Source of the DNA: Zopfochytrium polystomum
Taxonomy: Eukaryota > Chytridiomycota > Chytridiomycetes > Chytridiales > Chytridiaceae
Assembly: GCA_025765615.1 (NCBI GenBank)
Contig: JAIVFJ010000219.1
Span: 1-64,000, forward strand
Direction: 5' to 3'
DNA: 64,000 nucleotides
Below are positions 45,698 through 56,977 of the stretch, one piece after another. The translations under genes and the position numbers were made by a program. Position 1 is the stretch's first letter, and the number at the start of each line of letters is the position of its first letter. A model generated the notes under the pieces. It did not search any database, had not been told where the DNA came from, and saw only the letters and a program-made list of their open reading frames with translations.

Positions 45698-46927
45698 TCA
45701 GCACTGGGGAATAGTCCCATCTTCGGCGCGGTACATCACGTCCTGGAGAGCGTCGAAAAATGTTTGTGTTAAGAGAAAATTAAAGAGAAAAAAAATAAAT
45801 AAGCACAAAACCCTCACCTGAATGGTCTTGAGCAACTCTATTCCTACGGCCCCGTCCTCCGGCGGCTCGTCCTCGGTGACCCTCTGGACGATAATTTCAA
45901 TCTCCCGCAGCTTGTTAAAGTAAAAGTCGCGCTCCTTGGCCAAATCCGCCGCCAGGTTCCGGCAGCGGTCACGGTCCTTTGTGACGGCCACCAACTGGTC
46001 GCGGTCCGCATCGGCCGACGCAGAGGGTTTGCGGGTCGAACCGGGCACCCCCGCCCCTGATGCTGCTGCTGCTGTGGACGTGGCGCTTGTTCGCGCAGCC
46101 GTCGTACTGCTTCGAGCTGCGGACTTCCGTGGTGTCTCCTCGGCTTTCTCTTGCGTTCGTCGCGTTTGGGACGGCCGGCTTCTTACTCCTGCTCGCTTCG
46201 CGTCGGTCGAGATTGCATGAGAGCGCCGCGCGGCCGCGTCGTAGGGACCGCCTGGGTAGTGCTGGTCCCAGTATCTGGTGCGACAAAAAGAAGAAAGGAC
46301 AAAAACGAGGAGGGAAGAGAGTGAGTGAGAGTGAGTGAGCGATTAATTGAGTGAGTAGCAGAGAGAGAGAGAGGGAGAGAGAGAGAGAACGAGAGAGAGA
46401 CAGAGAAATGAAAGAGAGCGTGTGTGTGCGTGTGTGTGTTTGTGTGTGGCAAAAAGTTGTTGGCATTAGAGAAGCGAAATAGGAACCAGTCCACGTCCAC
46501 GTCAAAACTATTACAACGTCCGTACTTTTTGACCATCTGCAAAAACTCAATGTTGTCCTGAAATCTGCACTTGACCAGCCGTTCGACGGGGATGTCGTTG
46601 TCGATCTTGTGCTTGTCAAAGACGGCCTGCAGGATCTTGAAGTTCCCGACAAACTCGTACTCGTGCTTCGCGTCAAACTTGCACTTTGCCAGGGGGACCT
46701 GTTGCGCGAGCAAGGGGGCAAATAGAGATGGATGGGGGTGGAGTTGTTTGCGACAGTTCAAACAGCGCGGAAAGGCAAAGATTCTCCCGAACACTCACGT
46801 CCCGAAAGATGGAATCCATGATGACGCAGTGCGCGACGCCCTTGCCGCACTGCTCGATTTTGGTGTAGTTCAGCTTGCTCAGGTCGTTCAGCCACGCCAG
46901 CAGCTCCGTCCGCGACTCGCTGCTCAT
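45698..46927 (-). CDS. EB1/Bim1 microtubule plus-end-binding protein
   Basis: Four exons from the ATG at 46927. The calponin-homology domain is clear: SRTELLAWLNDLSKLNYTKIEQ, CGKGVAHCVIMDSIFRD, then after an intron VPLAKCKFDAKHEYEFVGNF, KILQAVFDKHKIDNDIPVERLV and FLQMVKKYWDQHYPGG across the next intron. A basic Ser/Thr/Ala-rich linker follows. The EB1 coiled-coil/four-helix motif is ERDFYFNKLREIEIIVQ with an acidic DEPPEDG loop. The last exon ends DVMYRAEDGTIPQC, so the EEY/F tail that recruits CAP-Gly proteins in animals is absent, as in many fungal proteins. The protein should track growing microtubule ends (inferred). A GA/GT-rich intron lies at about 46280-46530. Confidence 0.92.
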
Positions 46928-47170
46928 CGTGCCCGTGGGTGGTGCTGGTCAAGTTCCAACTCCGCTCCAAACAACGAAAAAAACGGAAAATGGCCAGAAC
47001 GACCACTCAGCAGCAGGACCGCCGCTGCCCAGCCACACACGCGCGCTTCTTGCTGTCTGTCTCTCTCGGTATCTCCCTCACTGTTTCTCTCTCTCACTCT
47101 CTCTCTCTCTCTCTCTCTGTCGCTCTCTCGCTGTCTCTCTCTGTCTGTCTCACAAAGAATTCTCCACCAA

Positions 47171-50100
47171 ATGTCAGATCACACTTCAACTGCTGCTGAC
47201 ACCGCCACGGTCCCCACCATCGATGGGCCCGCCATCGAGGCCACGTCCTCCCCCTCCTCCGCGTCGTCGTCGTCGTCCTTCACTCTTCTTTCCTCAACCA
47301 AGACGATCACGACGACCGCGGCCTCACCCACGGCCGACGACTACGCTGCTCCTCTTCCTCCTCCTCCCATACCTCCTCGGCCCCCCGCCACTGCGCCAGC
47401 CACCTCCACCTACGACGCGGGCGACGACGCGGGCGGCGACGAACTCGACTCGCTCCTGGCAGCCCATGTCTCGCTGCCGACGGCGCCGCCCAGGACTGAC
47501 GGCGCAGCAGCGGTGTACGTCGGCTTTTCGCCGCTCAGCGAGCGCCCGACCTGGATCACCTACATTGCGGTTCCAAAGGGTGTGCCGCAGTACGAGGGTC
47601 GATCGGCGTTCTTGCTTGTGTTTTGGCCCACCGAGACAACTAGCTATCAAATCGTGCCCTCATCCTTCAAAGACCCCAAGTTGACTAAGGTAAGAGGCAT
47701 AACACCGCGGGCATCGCATATCCCTCCTCCATTATTTTTGTTTGGTTTACGTAATTCCTTGATTGCTGAGCTAACTCGTGGCCGAATGCACTGACTTCTG
47801 ATAGCCCTTCGAGCGTGACATCTCCTCCATTTCGGCTGATCCCACTGCCACGCAAGCAGAGCGGGCCCGCGAATGGATTTCACGTCACCCAGTGGACGAG
47901 TTGGAACACATCGGCTACACGACCAAGCGACCAGAAGAGTTGAAAGAATTCACGCTGAGCTGGAGGAAGGGTACTCTCAAGGTGAGTCAACGACGCAACA
48001 AAATTAAGATGTTTCTTTGTCTAACCCTGCTCTATCACTCTACTACTTTTTAAGTACCAAACCTTTTGGGACAACAACAGCGGCTTTGTGGAAGCCGCTT
48101 CGGATTTCGTGCTGACAGAAGCTAACTGGCAACCGGCCGTCATTGCGCTGTCCGCCGGAAAGACGGCGGCGGTCGAAAACATGCGCCTCACCCAAGTGAT
48201 TCGAAGCCGCACAAACACCATGGCCGCCTACCAAAAGACGGGGGCGCCGCTGCCCTCGCGCTACTCGAAGCTGCAGCGTCGGGACTCGATCATCTCTATG
48301 ACTATCAACAATGAAGGCCGCGTTGACCTCGACATTGACCCCAACACGTACAGCCCGCGCACAGAGGAAGATGTGCTGCCCTCGCTTGTTCCGCGGCGGT
48401 CCCTCTTGGCGAGCGGCCAGTTTAGCAAGGCGATCCCTCGACTGAATATTGTGATTCAAATCGTCGGGTCTCGCGGCGACGTTCAACCGTTTATTGGTCT
48501 GGGCAAGGAGCTCAAGGCGTACGGCCACCGAGTTCGCCTTGCAACGCACGCGACGTTTAGGCAGTTTGTCGAAGAAAACGGCATTGAATTTTATCCACTC
48601 GGCGGCGACCCCAACGAGCTGATGGCCTACATGGTCAAAAGTAAGACACGCGTCTTTAACACGCTACTGTTCACGTGCCTAATAACCCTCTTTGGTTGAA
48701 CAAACAATACTACAGATCCCGGACTTCTTCCTGGCCTCTCCTCAATTCGCGCGGGGGACATTGGCCGAAAGCGCGACATGATCGAAGTCATTCTGAAAAC
48801 GGCTTGGCAGTCCTGCACCGAAGCCGACCCGGACCGAGCGGACGCGGAGCCGTTCTTGGCCGACGCCATCATCTCCAACCCCGTATCGTTCGCGCACATC
48901 CACTGCGCCGAGGCGCTCCACATTCCGTGCCACATCTTTTTCACGATGCCGTGGAGCCCGACAAAGGCGTTCCCAAACCCGCTCACAAACGTCAGCTGTA
49001 AGAATTTTTTTTTTTTTTTTTTTTTTGCCAGTGCCGGCCGGCTCGCGACAATGGAGCATTCAGTATTCTTATATTACTATGGCACTTTTTGCATCAGACG
49101 TTTCCTCCACCACAAACTACTACTCCTACGAATTGGTAGACGTCCTGACGTGGGAGGGCCTCGGGGATATTATCAACAACTTTAGGAAAAAGACGCTTTC
49201 GCTGCCAAAGCTGTCTCCCACCGCTGGGCCTCTGATCCTCAAAAGCTTGGAGGTGGGGCGCAGTCTTACCGCTGAAAAAAACCTGACGATTCTATTGCCA
49301 CATACTACTTGACGCAGGTCCCCCACACGTACATTTGGAGCGAGGCGCTTATTCCCAAGCCTGCTGACTGGGGTCCACACATTGGTGAGATTATTTAGAC
49401 GGAGAGTTGAAGATTTGCTTTTCACACGACAGTTTTTCGTTGATCGTGTTCTCCGTTGCAGACATTACTGGTTTCATTTTCTTGGACCTGGCAAGCTCCT
49501 ACACCCCTCCTCAAGATCTTCAAGACTTTTTGGCCAAAGGCGAGCCTCCTGTCTACATCGGTATGGCCAACTTGAAAGAAAAAAATGCTTCTTGAACGCT
49601 TCTTAACCACTTTGCTGTTGGGAAAAAAAAAAAAAGGATTCGGATCCATTGTAGTCGAGGACCCCGACGGACTCACCGCTTTGATATTTGAAGCGGTCAA
49701 GCTGGCGGGCGTGCGCGCGATCGTATCAAAGGGGTGGGGCGGGCTCGGGGGAGACAAGCTTACAGTACCCGACAACGTGTACATGATTGGAAACTGTCCG
49801 CACGACTGGCTATTCCAGCAGGTTTCGGCTGTCGTTCATCATGGCGGTGCCGGAACAACGTCGGCGGGACTGCGCGCAGGGAGGCCGACGGTGATCGTTC
49901 CCTTCTTTGGCGACCAGAGCTTCTGTAAGCTTTCCATTCCCTTTCGGGCGGGGGAGCAACAAGGAGTTCGAATTCGGACTCACTTTCTGCTTTTTCCTTT
50001 TTTCTATTGCCATTCCCGAATTTGCTTTGCTTCTTCTCAGGGGGCGCAATGGTCGCATCCATCCAAGCCGGACCGGCGCCGATCCCCTTCAAAAAGCTGA

Positions 50101-51509
50101 CAGCCGCCCGTCTGTCCGAGGCCATCCGCTTCTGCGCGGCGCCGCAGGTCAAAGAAGCAGCCGCCAAAGCGTCAGCGCGGATCGTGACGGAAAACGGCTC
50201 GGTCGAGGCGGCCAAGAGCTTCCACGCGCAGCTGCCGCTTGAGACGATCCGCTGCGACGTGGACCCGTACGCCAAGGCCGAGTTCTACGTCGAGGAGATT
50301 GGCAAAAAGGTGTCGCGGAGGGCTCTCAACGCGCTCGTCGCGAGCCGCGCGATCGACCCGGCGAGGGTCGTGCCGTACCGGTACCGGTACTGGGACTCTG
50401 GCTCCGCGTCCCTGACGCGGAGCCTGTTCCCTGTGCGCGCGGCTATGACGATCGCGAGACCCGTGTCGCCGAACCCGGGGCCCCAGCCGCAGCCGTCGAC
50501 GCCGCCGCCGCAGCAGCAACAGCTCCAGCATCACCCGACGCAGCCCGGTCTCTCTGCGAGCGCGAGTTTCGGCAGCGCTGTCAGCGGGGGCGGCGGGGCG
50601 GTCCCCGTGGCGCACACGCCGGCGTCGCCGAGCTACATCAAGGCGGCCAGCACGTCGCTGACGGGGGCGGCCACTACGATCACGTCGGCGCTCCAGCCGC
50701 ATCTGTACACGATCCAGCGGGAGACCGGGTACTGGACGGCCAAGCTGGGGCACGCAATCGCGTCGTCCGTGAAGAGCAGCGGCGGCGGCAGCAACAATGG
50801 CAGCCTCGGAAGCCTCGGCGGCGGCGGCGGGGCGGGGCCGGGCGTCGCGCACTCGTCGTCGATGCAGTCGCTGTTTGGCGGCGGCGGCGCGGCGGCGTCG
50901 ACGGGGGGCGTTGCACCGTCGGCGTCGTTCGGGTCTTCTTCGTCGTCGCTGCACGCGCCGACGCCGCAGACGGCGGCGGGCGGCAGCGAGTACGGGGTGC
51001 TGAGCAGCAGCCAGCACACGCTGAGCAAGAAAAAATCCGGGATGATGAACGTGGTGACGGACAACGTGCAGGCGCTGGGCGAGAAGATTGCGGGGATGGG
51101 GCAGTACATTGAAGGGCACGCCAACGCGCGGGCGGGGCGGCCGCCGTCGTCGATGGGGGGCGCGGCGGCAGGCGGGGGCGGCGTGTACGGCGCGGGACAG
51201 CGCCAGCAGCAGCAGCAGCAGCAGCCTTCGGCGACGCAGGAGCAGGACTTTTGCCTGCTGGCGCTCGAGGTGCCGGTGGAGGCGTCGGCGCTGCAGGTTC
51301 CCGCTGCAGCCGTCACGACAACGGCGGCGGCGGCGGCGGGGACGGGCAAGACGACGGTGTACGCGCTGCTTCCTGCCAAAGCGACGGTGGTGACGGAGCC
51401 GGGGGTTCCGCTGTACCATTATAGCCTGCCGGCGCAGGACCTTGGCGGTGAGATGAGCGAGGCGCAGATGGCGGAAGTTGTTTCAAAGACGCTTGCGATG
51501 CGAGTTTGA
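47171..51509 (+). CDS. Sterol-glucosyltransferase-like UDP-glycosyltransferase
   Basis: At least nine exons from the ATG at 47171. A Ser/Thr/Pro-rich head is followed by an N-terminal region ([20 protein letters not shown], and [17 protein letters not shown]). The GT28/GT1 fold starts with [19 protein letters not shown] (about 48445-48510), then [20 protein letters not shown] and [18 protein letters not shown]. The sugar-nucleotide C domain has [11 protein letters not shown] and [18 protein letters not shown], then FGDQSFWGAMVA across an intron. This pattern is that of Atg26/UGT80 sterol 3-beta-glucosyltransferases. Unlike yeast Atg26 there is no visible GRAM/PH region upstream. After about 50430 the protein carries a 350-residue Gly/Ser/Gln/Ala-rich tail, ending near [18 protein letters not shown]. 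The acceptor sugar or sterol is inferred only. Confidence 0.85.
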
Positions 51510-51511
51510 AA

Positions 51512-51565
<54 letters not shown>

Positions 51566-52077
51566 TTGTGCTTGCCAAAGGCAGACAATTCCCATTGGGA
51601 AGTTGGACAGAAGTGCAAACACTTCCGGACTGTTCGACTTGGCCCTCTCTCTCTCTCTCTCTGTCTCTCTCTCTGTCTCTCTCTCTCTGTCTCTCTCTCT
51701 TTGAGTTCGATGGTTCTTTTCTGTTGTTGCTTGCTCCTGTGTTTCGTATTTGAGGGTGTTTGCGTGTGGTCAGAGGACAGTGCAGCGTACGCGTTGTTTC
51801 GCGTACCGCGGCCGCCACCTACACCACAAAACGATGCGTTGCTCTATTTTTTTTGGTACGCTGGAAACACCGCCAAAGCAACAAAGCCAAATAGAGACAC
51901 AAACGCTGGGAACACCACCAAGAAAAAGAGTGATTTGGAATGGTCGTGTTGCCTATATATTCTCTACAGCGCCGAAGCGTTTTGGGGACTGAACTGCTTG
52001 TGCCAAGGAATTGTTGATATTAGTTATCCTGTTCAAATAGGCCCTTTATCTAGAGCCCTTGCTGGACCCCGTACCAC
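51510..52077. repeat. 3' flank with (GT)n and (CT)n microsatellites
   Basis: A 48-base GT tract (about 51515-51562) starts five bases after the glucosyltransferase stop. A CT/CTGT tract lies at 51643-51702. No convincing gene is seen up to 52077. Confidence 0.75.
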
Positions 52078-52385
52078 TCAAATCGCACAAATAGCAGGAG
52101 TCTCGACCTTCTTCTTTGCCTTCTCCTGCATGACCTGCTGGTATGAGATATTTGACTTCCCAATCTCGGCCATAAGGCTATCTGCATCTGAGATTCCCCC
52201 TAAAACAACCTTCTGAGCAAATGAGAAAACTGAAATGTGTGAGGCATCGTCTTCGGCACCACTTCCGACTGGAATGCAAAACGCTGCTGATCGAGCGCAT
52301 GACAGCACTCCTTCCACTCGCAGCAAAAATGCTCGCCAATGATTGACGACAGTGACGACGCAGACGACGCAGAGCGCCTCAACAT
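52078..52385 (-). CDS. Small hypothetical protein
   Basis: The ATG at 52385 gives MLRRSASSASSLSSIIGEHFCCEWKECC and ALDQQRFAFQSE. A pyrimidine-rich acceptor (TTTGCTCAG near 52214) then leads to KVVLGGISDADSLMAEIGKSN and QVMQEKAKKKVETPAICAI before the stop at 52078. The composition of both parts looks coding and the join is in phase, with a GTGGTG or GTGCCG donor. Four cysteines cluster in the first exon. The family is not recognised. The product would be about 85 residues. Confidence 0.45.
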
Positions 52386-53101
52386 AGCTACCGCCGCTGG
52401 GCCAACACGGACGGAGGCGCTCGCGCTGGTCGCTCTGCCGCCTCTGCTGGCCTACTACTGCCCTCAATGGCCGGCGAGGTTGCTGCCCTGCTGGCGCACA
52501 ATATCACCTATCTCTATCTATATCTGTCCCTGTCGCCCTTGGCCGCCGCGGCGATCGCTACCTGCACAGGATCCAGGTTGGCTACTTGTTGAGACGTCGC
52601 GGCGTCGGCGGTGGAGGGCAACCGGCTGCACCTTAAGAAGAGGCCGGTTGGAAAAAATCATCAATTAGTAGGAACAAACAAACACGAAAAAACTCACCGC
52701 CCACCGGTAGGCGGTTTCTAATGGAACACGGAGGATGGAAAGCTCGAGGAGGTTCTACCGCTGTCTGTCTGGCTGTCTGTCTGTCTGTCTGGCTGTCTGT
52801 CTGTCTGTCTGCCTGTCTGCCTGTGTGCCTGCCTGTCAAAAATCTATCCATCTGTCTCTCCACTATAGTCTGTCTGCTGTGTCAGTCAAGTCAGTCCGTC
52901 AGTCTGACACACGCACACGCACACACCCAGTCCGTCCGTCATTTGGAATCACAGCGCCTTCCACGTGACCCTGGCCTCGACCTATAAAAGCCGAAGCAAT
53001 AAATACATATCCTCCCACTCACACACACACACACACGCACACACACACACGCGAGTACACAGCGCCCCACTCCAAACAGAACAGAAACACTCAAAACAAC
53101 A
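52386..53101. repeat. Spacer with (CTGT)n array and CA repeats
   Basis: No gene is supported. A CTGT/CTGC array spans about 52761-52834 and ACAC-rich blocks lie at 52910-52926 and 53020-53053, just before the next start codon. The plus-strand gene at 53102 presumably uses the end of this stretch as promoter and leader. Confidence 0.65.
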
Positions 53102-53768
53102 ATGACCCACTCCAAGAAGATGCCGTTCGAGAGCCAGGAGCGCCACACAAAGCAAGTACCCGCCCGCATCCACCGCTCCCACACACCCGCGTGTGCCCCG
53201 ACCCCCCCGCCCCGACCCCAGCACCACTGCTCCTCCTTCCTCCTCACAAAGCTTCAAACCTAACCATCCCCCCCTTATCGCAGGAAATCCGGCCTCCCCG
53301 CGCACCAGGACGCCAAGAAGGGCGGCGCGGGCAAAGCCAACTGGGGCTCGCTCGAGGAAGAGGTGGCGATGGAGCTGGAGATGCAGCAGCAACAGCAGCA
53401 GCAGGGCGGGGAGCAGCAGCCTGCGCACGTCGCGGCGGCGGCGGCAGGGCCGAAAGTACAGGTGAGGCGAGGCGAGGGTGTGTGTGTGTGTGTGTGTGTG
53501 TGAGTGAGTGAGTGTGAGTGAGTGAGTGAGTGTGAGTGTTGGCGTGGCTGTTTATGGTGGACAGCGTGTGGGGTTGGGCGGGGGTGGGTGGCGAGAGGGG
53601 AAGCGTGGCGCGCGTCTTTTTTTCCATTTTTTCCATTTTTTTAAATTTTTTTTTTGATGTTTCTCTGACGAGTCTCTCTCTCGCTCCCTCTCTTCGTCAC
53701 TCTCTCGCTCTCCACGCGCACAGGTCGTTAGCGCCGAAGAGTTCAGCAAGGCCAAGCAGCAGCAGTGA
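53102..53768 (+). CDS. Small protein with a KKGGAGKxNWG motif (SERBP1/Stm1-like motif)
   Basis: Three exons encode about 90 residues. The first is MTHSKKMPFESQERHTK. The second carries KSGLPAHQDAKKGGAGKANWGSLEEEV, then poly-Gln and Ala-rich sequence. The third is VVSAEEFSKAKQQQ. The KKGGAGKANWG core resembles the conserved element in HABP4/SERBP1, Stm1 and similar ribosome- or RNA-associated proteins; a ribosome-linked role is inferred from that motif alone. Frame continuity requires the first intron to start with GC (AAA then GCAAGT near 53152), a GC-AG intron, since the nearby GT gives the wrong phase. AATAAA follows the stop near 53828. Confidence 0.66.
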
Positions 53769-54228
53769 AGGAGAGACGAGACGGGGCCGGCCCTTTCACT
53801 GGCGACATGTGCAAACAAACAGAAGAAAATAAACCTATTATTATTGTTGTAAAGTAACCGCCACACCTCTATTCGTGCAAAATGGAGATTCGTGCGAGGC
53901 AAAGCGGAGACCCAAAAAAAAAAAAAAAAAAAAAAAAAAGCGAAATAGGAGAAACAAGCGAAGGGAAAAGGTGCGAGGGTGCGAGTGCAGAGTTGTGCGG
54001 ATGTGTTTTGATGAGTGCGTAGGTCGGTGTATGAACGACCCTGGCTGGAACGAAAGGCAGAACAAAAAAGGATGTGGATGGGCAAAGACAAAAGGGAAAA
54101 GAATAAAAAAAAAAGGTGGGAGGGATGCGAGAAGAAATAATGTAGTCGAGTGCGCGGGGAAAAAAAGCAAAAATAAACAAGGTTGCAGGATGGTGAGAGA
54201 CTTTTCGACAGACAAAGTTGCGCCGACG
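53769..54228. other. Convergent 3' flanks
   Basis: It holds the poly(A) signal of the plus-strand small gene (near 53828), a 26-base A run (53914-53939) and purine-rich low complexity. No coding frame is supported. Confidence 0.55.
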
Positions 54229-56604
54229 CTACTTGGCAAAACCTTTGCGCCCTCCGAGAAGCCGCAGCCGCTCGCCTTCTTCCTCGCTCCGACGTCGGCG
54301 GAGCAGCCGCGCCCACACGAAGAGGAACGAAACACACGTAGCGGCCAAGAGAAGCGCGAGCGCATGCCCCTCGCTTCCCCTGGGGTCCCGGCCGTGGCGA
54401 CGGCCCTCGCCGTCGCCATCGCCCGTGGGCAGCTGCGGCGACGCGGTGTTTTCATACTTCGATCCGTAGGAGACGGACACGCACTTTTCGTACGCGGCGA
54501 TGAGCTTGCCCTTGTTTCCTGCGGCTGACTCGGACGCCGACGCCTGCATACGCTCGACAAACTCCATCCACGCCTCGCTGCTAAGCACGGGCAGGCCGAG
54601 CACGTCGCGCGACGAGCACGTCGGGCGAAAATCAAGGTCGAACAGGATTGGTGGTGCCGTCGCTGACGCGCCCCCGTCGCCGACCGACGCGGCCTTGCGC
54701 GCGTCGGCGTAGGCCTTGTTCGCGGCGGCCACGTCCACAATCCAGGTCTCGTGGTGCTCGAGCGTGAGCTGGCTGCGGTCGATCGGGGCGGTCGTGGTTC
54801 CGGAAGCGGACGGCGGGCGCCGGGGCTGGATGGACGACGCTGAGGAAGCGTTCGGGTCGATGCGGATGTGGCCGACTCGGAAGCCGGGGTGGTAGTACGG
54901 AATGATGGAGGCGGAGGTGGTGATGACGGAGGAGACGTACGAGGTAGTGAGTTCTATGGCTGGTATCGAGTTTGGAAGGAGGCTGACGATGCGATACGGG
55001 TTGTTGAAGTGGGTAAGAGCAGTTGCCGTGACGTTCTTGCCTTGTTCTTGCAACTTTCGCTGCTCCTCTGCTAGGCGGTTGGCGGATATTAAGGGTCGCT
55101 CAGCCTGAGAAATCGAAATGTTAATTTCGTTCAGTTCGATTCTGAAACATCCTCCCACCAAGACAAGGTGTGCCATGTCGCGATTGATGTGACCAAAGTA
55201 CTGAGCCCTAACATGCCAAAAAAAGAGAAAAGAATGAGTCTTCGGTAGGGAGATTGAGGACGGTGGGAGAGAGGGACAAGGAGAGAGTTGGCGGCGAACG
55301 TCACTGGAGCCATTCCCACTTACAAAATGACGTCCGAGTACTCTCCGACGACATACGCAAACCAATCCAGACAGTTTTGGCGGTAGAGCGGCGTGTCCGA
55401 AGACATTGGTGGAACGTGGCCGATAATCACAATCCATCTCCCGTCGTTCCGCGCGCGCTCCAGCTCTTTCTCTAACCATTCAAGCTGAGCATCGCCTTCC
55501 TTCTCGCCCTGCGGTTCCTTATTGCCACGAAATCGTGCAGCCATCCGATCAGATAGGGCTGAGCACTCAGCCACTCCGCCGTTCTCCACGAAAAAAACTG
55601 AGCGTGTTGAGCGAAAGCACCGTCAACCGGTCCTCCACGACTGTTCGGGCAAAGTAGCCTCCAGCGAGGAAGGTCTGAAAGGCCTGATCGCGCTCAGTCA
55701 CGGCCGAAGCCGAGCTCATGTTGGCGTAATTTGTGAACAACGGACTCCAGATATCCCACAGATTGGTGAGGGATGGGGCTCCGGGATCCGAGGAGGGAAG
55801 CTGTCCAGATCGGAAGACATCCCAGTTTCCGATGGTGGGGATCACGGGAGTTTCGGTGACGTCAAACGTGTTGAGGAGGAGGTCCACGACGAGTTGGTTG
55901 TGGCTAGTCGAGGGAGTAGGAAGTCAGCGAAGAAGAGTCAAGGGGCAATCAGGCATTGCCACTCACGTTCGGACATCCGATCCGATCTTTCTGTTCCGGT
56001 TGTCCCGGTCGTGACGCGAATTGTCGCCAGTCAACAAGACGAATTTGAGCTTCGACGGCGCCGTCGCATGGAGCCTGGAGCCGCCGAGAGGTTGCGGCGG
56101 CGCGCCTCGGCGGCCCGCTTCCGCGCTCTGGCGCGTCGACCAGCGATCGCCTATGAATTTGAAGGCGCCTTTCACGAGGGCCGGTGGCGAGTCGCAGCCA
56201 GAGCCGGAGATGCCAAAGTGAGCTGGTGGAGCGAGCCGAGTCTCTATTTCGGACAACGGCCCACGGACGGACCGCCGGTGACAGTTCGTGGAGGGGGAGG
56301 CGTCTTCGTCAAAGAGCGTGTCGTAGTGTATATCGGAAAGTTGAACTGGCGGATGTGAAGCGGGGTTAGAAACAAAACGTTGCACATGGACGTGTTCAAA
56401 GTGGCCGCCACCCAGACTGAGAGAGGGCTGCTCTTCCAAAAAGGAAAACGAAGGTTTCGGGGGCGTACCGAAGTCGTATTCGACGGCGGGCACTCCAGAG
56501 AGCGACCGCTCGTGGGAAGGCAGCACCAGAGCGCTGTCGGCGGGCGGCACGCTGCGTTGGAGCAGTGGTGGGGGCGGCGGTAGTGGCGGCGGCGGCGGCG
56601 GCAT
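54229..56604 (-). CDS. Endopolyphosphatase-like metallophosphoesterase (Ppn1 family)
   Basis: The ATG at 56604 opens a Pro-rich head. Metallophosphatase motifs follow: QLSDIHYDTLFDEDASPSTNCHRR, LLTGDNSRHDRDNRNR (the Ppn1-type GD-x-x-RHD block), IPTIGNWDVFRSGQLPSSD where the usual GNNDV reads GNWDV, VLSLNTLSFF, WIVIIGHVPP and YFGHINRDMA. These supply the expected Asp and His ligands. The C-terminus has a hydrophobic segment (ALALLLAATCVSFLFVWARLL) followed by basic residues, so the protein would be anchored at its C-terminus, whereas yeast Ppn1 has an N-terminal anchor. A one-base shift is needed in the A7 run at 55591-55597 to pass from LSFF to VENGGVAECSALSDR. Vacuolar polyphosphate cleavage is inferred from family. 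Confidence 0.8.
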
Positions 56605-56977
56605 GGAGGGAGAGAGAGAGAGATGCAGCCAGTTGTGTTTTTCGGTATTTTTCTTTTTTTTAATTTTTTTTTTCCCTTTTCATTGCTCGCTTTTCTCGCT
56701 TTTTTTTGCTTTTTCTGGCATTTTTTTGTTTGTGGCACTGTCCCACGGGCCTGTCTCCCTGTCCCCCCTCCCTTCACACGATCACCATCGACATCCATCA
56801 TGGGTTTCTCCACCCTTCGATTCGAAAAAAGGAGATTGAAAAAAGCGGACAAAAAAAAAAAAAAAAAAAAAAAAAGAAAGAAAGAAAAGGTTGGTTGCGA
56901 CAAGCCAGCCGCTCTCGATCATCGGAGTTTGGAATCAACAGTGATGACGAAAGATCCTCTGCTCCCTTTGATGTGTG
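56605..56977. other. Upstream region of the polyphosphatase gene
   Basis: T-rich and A-rich tracts (56640-56720; 56851-56890) and no supportable gene. The AATAAATAAATA at 56981 on the plus strand could be a poly(A) signal for an unseen plus-strand transcript or chance. Confidence 0.45.

Noticed and set aside
56365..56397. A 33-nt intron just before the first metallophosphatase motif
   Set aside because: It is a multiple of three and both forms are open, so the sequence gives no reason to call it spliced.
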